DNA of 57,262 bases. Source: UMGS1851 sp900555605 (GTDB taxonomy: Bacteria > Bacillota > Clostridia > UBA1212 > UBA1255). Both the position numbers and the translations under genes were made by a program. Below, in pieces: positions 15,099 to 22,269 of the stretch. Positions within the stretch are counted from its first letter, which is position 1, and every line of letters starts with the position of its first letter. The stretch lies in NCBI GenBank assembly GCA_902472555.1, contig CABROF010000003.1, forward strand, positions 1-57,262, read 5' to 3'. The notes below the pieces were generated by a model, which saw only the letters and a program-made list of their open reading frames with translations, did not search any database and was not told where the DNA came from.

Positions 15099-16850
15099 TT
15101 ATGAATATTTTATAATTTCTGTAATTTTCCGCATAACCTTTTCTTTCACACCGGCCGCCCGTTCCGCCGCCTCCATGCGGGATTTTCCTTCGGCGCCAAA
15201 ATAAATTTTGATTTTCGGCTCTGTTCCGGACGGTCTGACGCAGAACCATGCACGCGGTAATTCATAATACAGCACATTCGCTTTCGGTAGTCCGACAGCC
15301 TGTTCCTGCAAAAGCCGCCCCTCGTCATCATACGCATATGCCACATCATTTTCGATATCCTGAAAGATCACGATATTTTCAGGAATTGCCGCTGCCTTTT
15401 CTCTGCGCAGCGTCTCCATGACCTGCTGCATTTTCACGCGGCCGATTTCACCCTTTAGATTTACCGATACCTGCATTTCATAAGAATATCCATATTTCTG
15501 ATAAATCTCCTCCAGGCCGTCAAACAGGGACATATTTCGCTTTGCATATTTTGCCGCCGCTTCTGCCAGCAAAGCGCAGGAAGCAACCGCATCTTTATCT
15601 CGGGCATAAATTCCGGCCAGATAACCGTAGCTTTCCTCAAATCCGAAAAGAAAATGCTCATCGCCCTGCTCTTCCCGTAAGACAATCTGTTCTCCGATGT
15701 ATTTAAAGCCTGTAAGAACATCCGTATATGCGATTCCGTTTGCTTCACAAATTCTGCGGGCAAGCCGTGTAGACACAATGGTAGAAACAACAAACGGGTT
15801 TTCTGGCAGTGTTCCGTACTCTTTCCGGCCCGTAATGATATGCTCCAATAAAATGGCTCCGATTTGATTCCCGTTCAGCATCTCATATTCACCGCTCTGA
15901 TTGATTGCATAAGCACCGGTTCGGTCCGCATCCGGGTCTGTAGCCAGAATCAAATCCGCCCCGGTTTCTTTTGCTGTCTGAATCGCCAGTTCAAACGCAC
16001 CTGGGTCTTCCGGATTCGGTACACGGACAGTAGGAAAATCACCATCCGGAAGCATCTGAGAGGCTACATAAGAAACCTGCCGGAATCCGACTGACTCCAA
16101 AAGCGGCGGTACCCATTTCCCGCCTGCGCCATGCAGCGGCGTATAAACGATTTTGAGGCCCGCCGCATTTCTGTGCAGCAGGTCGCGGTTGACAAAAACC
16201 TTCTTTACTTCTTTATAGTAGGAGTTACGGACAGATTCATCTACAGGTTTAATTTTTCCCCGCATGGAAAAATACGTATAATCAAAACCTGCCAACTTCG
16301 TATAATCCGTCATCTGCTGAAGTGCGGCAACAATTGCTTCACAGTTCTGCGGTGACAGCTGAGCTCCGTCACTGCCGTAAACCTTATAGCCATTATATTC
16401 CTTAGGATTATGGCTGGCGGTAATCATAATTCCTGCCGCACAACGCAGCTTTCTTACAGAAAAGGATAAAACAGGAACCGGACAGATATCCGGATGAAGA
16501 TAGACTTTTATTCCGTGTCCGGCGAAAACAGAAGCCGCTTCCTGCGCAAATTCTTTCGAATAATGGCGGCTGTCATATCCGATTACAACGCCCTGTCCCC
16601 CGGTATTCTCCTGCAGCAGGCATTTGGCAATCGCGTAACTGACTTTCCTAACAACATAAATATTGATTCGGTTTGTCCCCGCTCCCATCAGTCCCCGGAT
16701 TCCCGCAGTACCAAACTCCAGCTCTTTATAAAAGCGGTCCCGGATTTCGTTTTCGTCGGACTCGATGCGCATTAATTCCATGCGCGTATTTTTATCAAAA
16801 TAAAATCTTGTACTCCATTCCGCGTAAGCCCGTTCAATTTGCTGATCCAT
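15099..16850 (-). CDS. pgcA: Phosphoglucomutase/phosphomannomutase (PgcA type)
   Basis: Alpha-D-phosphohexomutase of 583 residues, interconverting glucose 1- and 6-phosphate (or the mannose equivalents) through a phosphoserine. Visible are the active-site loop TASHNPKEYNGYK, the metal loop DPDADRTG, the sugar-binding loop FGFEESYGYL and the phosphate-binding loop RPSGTEPKIKIY. Length and the N-terminal FGTAGIRG match the PgcA/YhxB group. The ATG at 16850 has AAAGGAG upstream. It supplies glucose 1-phosphate for cell-wall glucans or disposal of imported hexose. It lies 35 bp downstream of the GH36-like gene, so the two may be co-transcribed. Confidence 0.93.
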   Translation of the reverse strand: MDQQIERAYAEWSTRFYFDKNTRMELMRIESDENEIRDRFYKELEFGTAGIRGLMGAGTNRINIYVVRKVSYAIAKCLLQENTGGQGVVIGYDSRHYSKEFAQEAASVFAGHGIKVYLHPDICPVPVLSFSVRKLRCAAGIMITASHNPKEYNGYKVYGSDGAQLSPQNCEAIVAALQQMTDYTKLAGFDYTYFSMRGKIKPVDESVRNSYYKEVKKVFVNRDLLHRNAAGLKIVYTPLHGAGGKWVPPLLESVGFRQVSYVASQMLPDGDFPTVRVPNPEDPGAFELAIQTAKETGADLILATDPDADRTGAYAINQSGEYEMLNGNQIGAILLEHIITGRKEYGTLPENPFVVSTIVSTRLARRICEANGIAYTDVLTGFKYIGEQIVLREEQGDEHFLFGFEESYGYLAGIYARDKDAVASCALLAEAAAKYAKRNMSLFDGLEEIYQKYGYSYEMQVSVNLKGEIGRVKMQQVMETLRREKAAAIPENIVIFQDIENDVAYAYDDEGRLLQEQAVGLPKANVLYYELPRAWFCVRPSGTEPKIKIYFGAEGKSRMEAAERAAGVKEKVMRKITEIIKYS

Positions 16851-16885
16851 ATAAAAAGCTCCTTTCTCTTATCAAGCCAAAATTT

Positions 16886-18487
16886 TCATGATCTGCCGGA
16901 TTCCGCGGCTTTCATAGATAAAAATACCACGGTGACACCCAGCAGTACGACCGCCACAACCGCTGCCAAAATATAAATTTTCATCTCACTGTTGTTGCCG
17001 GTTAAAAAGCCCGGCGCCGGCGTAACTTCGGTGCTCACCTTCTCAAAATATATGATGTCCGAATCAAACACATTCGCCAGGGAAAGAGATAATCCCGATT
17101 CCATCAGCGCAGCGCCCGTGATATGGAGTAGGTAATTTTCATTGTCCTGACTCCGGACTCGATACGTCACATTTGGATCTAAACCGATTAATTTGACGAT
17201 CTCCGTATCTCGTTCCGATTCAGGACGAAATACAAACAAAATTCCGCGGGCATTTTCCGAATCATAATACGCGCAGCCATCCCACCCGCCGCCGTCCGGT
17301 TCCGGCAGGACATGATACAGGGCCGCATTCTGAATATACGGCTGAATCACCGTTTGGTAAAGCTGCAGTTCGTCTTTAATTACGCTGGCATAACCGGCTG
17401 TGCTGCCGGCCACTTCCTTTACATTTCCCATCATGCAGCTGCGCATTGCATACAGTGGCGCATCCTGCGTAGTTCCCGCCGATAGGCTCTCATAAGAACA
17501 GGAAATTTGCGTACTTGGATAAAAATAAGAGAGCTGATAAAAATACTTCCGGAGTTCCAGCGCGCTTTGCTTCTGTCCTACGGCCTGCGTACAGTCAAAT
17601 AAAGCAGCAGGTGCATGAAATGACAGCCACTGTTTTAGCAGCAGGCTGCCGTTTTCTTTGCTTCCGGAATATGTGCCGAAAAAAATTCCGGGCGCCTGAA
17701 TCGTATCCTTTGCCGGAACCGTAAGCTCCGGCGGTTTCTGTGCGCCGATAGGATTATACGCTTTTTCATATCCCCAAAACAGGCCGTGCCGGTGATTTTC
17801 TTCGGATTCCGCCGTCCGTGCTTTCTCCCGATCAGCAAAAACCATATAGAATTTTCGGTCTTGATGAAATGCATTGGAAGCCGTGCTGCTGCCATCTAAG
17901 ATTTGTTCTGAGAGAACAGACGGCACCGGATCTGAAAACACAGTTACGCCTGTAGAAGAAAGATTTGTGATTGCAATATAATGATATAAAACATGCATCG
18001 ATTGATAAATCTGCCATGAAGAAACCATACGCAGCGTTCCATCCTCGCTCTCAAACAAGAGTACAAGCGTACGTTCATCCTCGTTTCCATACTGATTCAC
18101 CGAATCAAAACGCCAGGTAATTTCATGAATTGCCGAATCCTCCGCGTTTTGATAATAAATGGGAGAAAAAAGAACTTGCTCTTCCGTAATCCACTCAAAG
18201 GCAGCATTTTTGTCTCTTAAAGAACGCAGTACGGCCCTGCCGTTTACCGAAGCAACCGTAGCCGATAGGTCTGCACTGTCAATCACCCATTCCTGTTCAG
18301 CCGGCACAGACGGCGTAGAAGATGGTCCTGCGGAGGGCGAAGCAGTTACAGTTACGGCAGTCTCCGCGGCAGGAGCAGAACTTTTGGTTTCAGAATACGC
18401 AGAAAGCATGCGCGGACCCGCCCAGGCATACAGCAATACGGCACAGGTCAATACGATACTAAAAATCAGTTTTCCCGCCCTTTTCAT
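16886..18487 (-). CDS. GH36-like protein lacking the catalytic barrel, membrane-anchored at both ends
   Basis: The protein has 533 residues: an N-terminal hydrophobic segment (about 5-30), a Ser/Thr/Pro-rich spacer, a large beta-sandwich region and a C-terminal membrane helix (about 500-522). The first half resembles the N-terminal supersandwich of GH36 alpha-galactosidases (HGLFWGYEKAYNPIG, PGIFFGTYSGSKENGSLLLK). The second half matches the GH36 tail (MRSCMMG, LYQTVIQPYIQ, PDGGGWDGCAYYDSEN, GLDPNVTYRV, TGAALMESGLSLSL). Between them, where GH36 enzymes have a (beta/alpha)8 barrel of roughly 250-300 residues with the two catalytic aspartates, only about 60-80 residues remain. It is therefore probably a non-catalytic sugar-binding or sensory protein. 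The ATG at 18487 follows GGAGGG by 5 nt. Confidence 0.65.
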   Translation of the reverse strand: MKRAGKLIFSIVLTCAVLLYAWAGPRMLSAYSETKSSAPAAETAVTVTASPSAGPSSTPSVPAEQEWVIDSADLSATVASVNGRAVLRSLRDKNAAFEWITEEQVLFSPIYYQNAEDSAIHEITWRFDSVNQYGNEDERTLVLLFESEDGTLRMVSSWQIYQSMHVLYHYIAITNLSSTGVTVFSDPVPSVLSEQILDGSSTASNAFHQDRKFYMVFADREKARTAESEENHRHGLFWGYEKAYNPIGAQKPPELTVPAKDTIQAPGIFFGTYSGSKENGSLLLKQWLSFHAPAALFDCTQAVGQKQSALELRKYFYQLSYFYPSTQISCSYESLSAGTTQDAPLYAMRSCMMGNVKEVAGSTAGYASVIKDELQLYQTVIQPYIQNAALYHVLPEPDGGGWDGCAYYDSENARGILFVFRPESERDTEIVKLIGLDPNVTYRVRSQDNENYLLHITGAALMESGLSLSLANVFDSDIIYFEKVSTEVTPAPGFLTGNNSEMKIYILAAVVAVVLLGVTVVFLSMKAAESGRS

Positions 18488-18564
18488 TCGGTCCCTCCGA
18501 CTCTCACTCATACTCAGACCTGAATAGTATATAACAAATTCCTAAATAATTCAAATCAGATCAT

Positions 18565-18597
18565 CAAAAAAAGGGACACGATATCCGTATCCCTTTC
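18565..18597 (-). terminator. Intrinsic terminator of the beta-propeller lipoprotein gene
   Basis: On the minus strand AAAGGGATAC pairs with GTGTCCCTTT (one G-U pair) around a 7-nt loop and is followed by a run of T. It lies 33 bp past the stop at 18630, so the GH36-like gene downstream probably has its own promoter. Confidence 0.8.
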
Positions 18598-18629
18598 AAA
18601 TCCAATTATAACAGCGCGCCTTGTGATGC

Positions 18630-20507
18630 TTATTCTTCTCCGCCTGCCAATACGGTTACCTCCACCGTAAAATGATGTCCGCCGGTAATAGAAACCGTTA
18701 CCGTTGTGCTGCCAACGCTTCTGGCAGACAGCACCCCGGTTCCGTCGACACGGACAATACTGTCATCTGCCACCTCATAGGTGACCTCATATTTTTCCTT
18801 CGGCACCTTAGGCGGATAGTTCGGATGATCTGCGGTTCTATCATTATAGGCTTCTCCCCATGTCTCGTCTTCAAATACCACAAATCCGCGGATCTGGATT
18901 CTGTGCTTTGCCCCATAGGTCTTATTTCTGTAAAGCGTAATCTTCTCTTCCACAGGGGTAAAGGACACAATCTCCGGCGTATCCATGCCGATCTCAAAAT
19001 CCGCCTCGCGTACATAAACCTTAAATACAACCTGGAGCCCTTCATAATGAATCGTAACATTCGTTTTTCCAACAGCCTTTGCTTTAATCGTCAGGCCGTC
19101 AAATTCAATGATACTGGTATCATAATCCGTAAACTTAACTTTGGAGGCATCCGTGATTTTATGACTCTGCAGGCGGGTATCATACCAATATGCAGGAAGT
19201 TCGTAAGTTCCATCGGAAATCTTGAATTCTACTTTCTGCGGAAGCGTTCCTACCGCTACAGGCCAAAGCGCATCTTCAGAAGGAATCTCCCAGAAATAGT
19301 CTGTACGAAGGGTACCTTTTCCGCCTTTGTCCGTATTCTGCAGTTCCCCCTCATAAGCGGTAATTTTAACATTCTGGAATCGCGTTGCCCATTTTCCCCA
19401 GTATCCGGAATCCGAACCGCCTGCCGCATATGCATACCCAACGAACGAAATATCGTCCGCCAATTGGATATGGCCATTCGGACGTTTGGAAATCCCCATG
19501 TTATGACAGAACTGAGAGATTCCGGTGCGGATGATCGCCGCCTGTGTAAAATGAATACCGTCGTTAGATTCCATCAAACAGATACCGCTGTTTTCCGTAA
19601 AACGATTATATGTTGAAAAAGCTACAAATTTACCGATATCTTCAATATAGACAACATCACAGGAATCCTGTCCGCCGCTCTTCTTATATGCAACCCCTTT
19701 ATAATCCATTGTAGCCGGCCAGTTTTCGTCCGTTGAATCCGCAACAGAAACCATCTCAAAGTCGCCGTCCGGACACGTCCAAGTATAATAGCAATATAAC
19801 TTACCGTCTAATTCTACAAAGCTGACCTCACCGGCGCCCCAGCTGCTGCCGGATTCGTTAAAATAGACGATCGGCTCCGGGTCGCCGCCCCAGCCTGAGC
19901 CGTTCCACTTTTCATACGGTCCGTCCGGATTCTTTGACCTGGCAACAAACAAATTATTATTGATGCCCCCGTTTGTACTGACAATCGTCGACGTATATCC
20001 GAGATAATAATAACCGCCGAAGTAAATCACACCCGGATCACATACGGAATAATGATCCATGGAGTCCGGCGTAGGCTGCAGAACAACAACCTCCTTCGAC
20101 CAGGTTTTTCCTCCGTCATCGGAATGCTTATAGGTAAACCAGTCCCACTCACCCGAGGTACCGGGTGTAGCAAACCACGCATCAATGCTGCCGTCCGGAT
20201 AATAAATGATGCTGGGACCGTAACGATAGCCCCACTCGTTTACAACAGGCGCAAATACATCATATCCGTCATCTGTTGTTTCCATGGTTACGTGCTGATT
20301 CTCGGAACCCTCCACGCGCGCAAGCGCATCCTGGAACACCTTGGGATCCTTTGCGGGATCATAGCTTTCCGAAGGCTCCTGCGTCGGGTCGGTAACCGGT
20401 TTCTTTTCTCCGCCGCTGCTTCCAGAGGCGCATGCCGATACGAAGAGAATCATAAACGACAAAAATGTAAACATTATAACCTTAAAAATAATTGGTCTGC
20501 GTTTCAT
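18630..20507 (-). CDS. Lipoprotein beta-propeller (GH43/sialidase-like) with C-terminal Ig-like domains
   Basis: The protein has 625 residues. The lipoprotein signal MKRRPIIFKVIMFTFLSFM ends LFVSAC, with Cys26 as anchor. Residues about 60-390 contain repeated propeller strands with HSDDGGKTWSKE (Asp-box style, as in sialidases) and GPSIIYYPDGSIDAWF, CDPGVIYFGGYYYLGYTST and VSFVELDGKLYCYYTW (as in five-bladed GH43/GH32-like propellers). Two regions at about 430-515 and 520-620 resemble bacterial Ig-like (Big2) domains (TIKAKAVGKTNVTI, VLSARSVGSTTVTVSI). It would display a glycan-active or glycan-binding propeller on the cell surface. I cannot assign catalytic residues. The ATG at 20507 follows AGGAGG by 11 nt. 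Confidence 0.75.
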   Translation of the reverse strand: MKRRPIIFKVIMFTFLSFMILFVSACASGSSGGEKKPVTDPTQEPSESYDPAKDPKVFQDALARVEGSENQHVTMETTDDGYDVFAPVVNEWGYRYGPSIIYYPDGSIDAWFATPGTSGEWDWFTYKHSDDGGKTWSKEVVVLQPTPDSMDHYSVCDPGVIYFGGYYYLGYTSTIVSTNGGINNNLFVARSKNPDGPYEKWNGSGWGGDPEPIVYFNESGSSWGAGEVSFVELDGKLYCYYTWTCPDGDFEMVSVADSTDENWPATMDYKGVAYKKSGGQDSCDVVYIEDIGKFVAFSTYNRFTENSGICLMESNDGIHFTQAAIIRTGISQFCHNMGISKRPNGHIQLADDISFVGYAYAAGGSDSGYWGKWATRFQNVKITAYEGELQNTDKGGKGTLRTDYFWEIPSEDALWPVAVGTLPQKVEFKISDGTYELPAYWYDTRLQSHKITDASKVKFTDYDTSIIEFDGLTIKAKAVGKTNVTIHYEGLQVVFKVYVREADFEIGMDTPEIVSFTPVEEKITLYRNKTYGAKHRIQIRGFVVFEDETWGEAYNDRTADHPNYPPKVPKEKYEVTYEVADDSIVRVDGTGVLSARSVGSTTVTVSITGGHHFTVEVTVLAGGEE

Positions 20508-20559
20508 GCTCTGCCAGTCCTCCTGCCAAATAAATTTTAAAAAAACATTTATGTTATAT

Positions 20560-20587
20560 ATTATATATACTTTTTTCATAATTACAA
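20560..20587 (-). promoter_or_regulatory. Predicted promoter of the beta-propeller gene
   Basis: On the minus strand TTGTAA (20587-20582), a 16-bp spacer and TATAAT (20565-20560) lie about 50 nt upstream of the start at 20507. Confidence 0.45.
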
Positions 20588-20756
20588 GAGATATCTTTCA
20601 TATAAAAGCGTACCGCCGTACCTGCGGCGGCACGGCAGCTGGAATCGCGCTGTAAGTGCGCGCTTATTTTATAAACAGAATCATTCTGATTGACTTTATT
20701 TTTATAATACGTTTTTATAACGCGTTCAACAAAAATTAAAAATTTTCACAAAGGGG
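20588..20756. other. Intergenic region with a GC-rich structured block
   Basis: Between the divergent propeller and M23 genes, about 20611-20665 is much more GC-rich than its surroundings. It contains several overlapping self-complementary stretches (CCGCCG with CGGCGG; GCGC-TGTAAGT-GCGC). I see no open frame, tRNA or known riboswitch. It could be a small RNA or a remnant. Confidence 0.25.
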
Positions 20757-20785
20757 TTCACAAAACAGTCCGCGTGTGCTACAAT
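20757..20785 (+). promoter_or_regulatory. Promoter of the M23 peptidase gene
   Basis: TTCACA (20757-20762), a 17-bp spacer and TACAAT (20780-20785) each match the sigma-A consensus at 5 of 6 bases. They lie about 65 nt before the start at 20852. Confidence 0.65.
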
Positions 20786-20851
20786 AACACCGTTTGAATT
20801 GAACGGGGGCAATATTTCTGATTCAATACATATGAGAGGATTGGTCTGTAT

Positions 20852-21961
20852 ATGCAATTTCATATGAAAAAAAAGCATCAGATGAAACAAATCAAACGCA
20901 TGATGTGGCACTGTGTCGCAAAAGGAACGCTTTCAAGAAAAACCATCAGAAAAATATACATAAGAAAACCTGTTTTCAATTATCAGCATATCTGCAGCAT
21001 TCTATCCAATATTAAGCAAAATGTTTTTCCCTTTATTAAGCAAAACGTCTTTCCCTTTTCCCGCACCGCCTATAAGGTCGTGCTTTCCGCCGCTGTACTC
21101 AGCGCTTTTTTGTTTTATGTCTGCAACATCACGCAGGATTTAAATATGCTGTCCAAAGAAAACGAAGCACTGCTCCATTCTAATGATCAGCTCGCAAGTA
21201 ACGTGGAATCGTTAAACAGTGCTATTGCGTACAATAAAAATATAACAAGAATACAGCAGGAAACCATTCTGAACCAGCAGGCTTCTCTTTCCGAAATTGA
21301 AAAAACCGTAGAAACAATTGAAGAACAATACAAAGAAAATCTTGAGAATCTTACCTCGCAGAAAGACGAAGCACTACAGCGCCTGATGGATATGATCCGG
21401 GATCTCGATATTTTCAGTACAATTGTTTCCCGTTCCGGCGATTTAACCGCCGCTTCTTCTCAAATTGCAGAAGCAAAGGATACGATCCGTGATTTGTTCG
21501 GCGATACGGAAGAAGCTGATTGGATTATTGAAAAGCTCGACAGCGAGAATGCAAAAATAATAAAATATCAGGATAGTTATCCGGATTTCTATCCGACAAA
21601 CGGTTTCGTTTCCTCAAAATACGGTTACCGCCGCGATCCCTTTACCGGCGCAACCTCATTTCACAGCGGACTTGATATCGCAAATTCGGCAGGTACTTCT
21701 ATTTATGCGTCTGCCACCGGTACAGTGATTCAATCCGGATGGAACGGAGAATACGGATACAGTATTCTGATTGATCATGGCAATGGCTTTCAGACGCGCT
21801 ATGCGCATTGCTCGAAACTGTTGGTCTCTGTCGGGACCAGCGTATCAAAAGGCCAAAGGATTGCATTGATGGGAGATACAGGGCGTGCTACAGGTTCTCA
21901 TCTGCATTTTGAGGTGATCTTGAACGGCAGTACGCAGAATCCAGTAAATTATATCGGCTGA
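20852..21961 (+). CDS. M23 family peptidoglycan endopeptidase, membrane-anchored
   Basis: The protein has 369 residues. A very basic cytoplasmic N-terminus of about 70 residues is followed by a membrane helix (about 74-92), a coiled coil (about 95-170) and a C-terminal LytM/M23 domain (about 245-369). The zinc ligands are visible as HSGLDIA and HLHFEV, so the peptidase should be active on cross-bridges at the cell surface. Residues 54-69 contain the unit IKQNVFPF twice in tandem. It is followed by the class A PBP gene, suggesting a cell-wall remodelling role. The start is the ATG at 20852; an ATG at 20864 is possible. Confidence 0.9.
   Translation: MQFHMKKKHQMKQIKRMMWHCVAKGTLSRKTIRKIYIRKPVFNYQHICSILSNIKQNVFPFIKQNVFPFSRTAYKVVLSAAVLSAFLFYVCNITQDLNMLSKENEALLHSNDQLASNVESLNSAIAYNKNITRIQQETILNQQASLSEIEKTVETIEEQYKENLENLTSQKDEALQRLMDMIRDLDIFSTIVSRSGDLTAASSQIAEAKDTIRDLFGDTEEADWIIEKLDSENAKIIKYQDSYPDFYPTNGFVSSKYGYRRDPFTGATSFHSGLDIANSAGTSIYASATGTVIQSGWNGEYGYSILIDHGNGFQTRYAHCSKLLVSVGTSVSKGQRIALMGDTGRATGSHLHFEVILNGSTQNPVNYIG
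21011..21058 (+). repeat. 24-bp tandem duplication inside the M23 gene
   Basis: 21011-21034 and 21035-21058 are the same 24-bp unit with two mismatches, encoding IKQNVFPF twice just before the membrane helix. It looks like a recent in-frame duplication. Confidence 0.85.
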
Positions 21962-21972
21962 TTGTTAGATCT

Positions 21973-22122
21973 CTATATGAAATATAAAAGAACAGCAAAT
22001 GCCGTAAGAATCAAAATTCTTGCGGTATTTTTTCGGTAAGGCAGCGATACGGCACGCTTGAATTTGCGAAGGGCTTTTTTATTTAAACGGATCCGCACGG
22101 CATTCGATCTTCGAATATCCAT
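21973..22122 (-). CDS. 49-residue basic single-pass membrane peptide
   Basis: The ATG at 22122 begins MDIRRSNAVRIRLNKKALRK and has AAGGAG 8 nt upstream, the best evidence that this short frame is translated. Residues 1-33 carry many Arg/Lys; residues 34-49 (ARILILTAFAVLLYFI) are a membrane segment reaching the C-terminus. It sits antisense between the M23 and PBP genes. A longer in-frame reading to 22311 exists but overlaps the PBP start and has no better signal. No family recognised. Confidence 0.55.
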   Translation of the reverse strand: MDIRRSNAVRIRLNKKALRKFKRAVSLPYRKNTARILILTAFAVLLYFI

Positions 22123-22269
22123 AGCGCTCTCTCCTTTTATAAATATTTTATTGATACTATTGTAGTACGGAAATGCCTGTTTTGTGCCAGTCTTATTAAT
22201 ATTCATTACAAATTCATATTTTTTTGGTATAATATAAAAGAAATCGGTATGATAGAAACGGAGGGCAAT

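Noticed and set aside
15049..15249. N-terminal extension of dnaE by about 67 codons
   Set aside because: The extra part overlaps the mutase coding region, has no ribosome binding site and does not look like DnaE; the normal PHP start follows the ATG at 15048.
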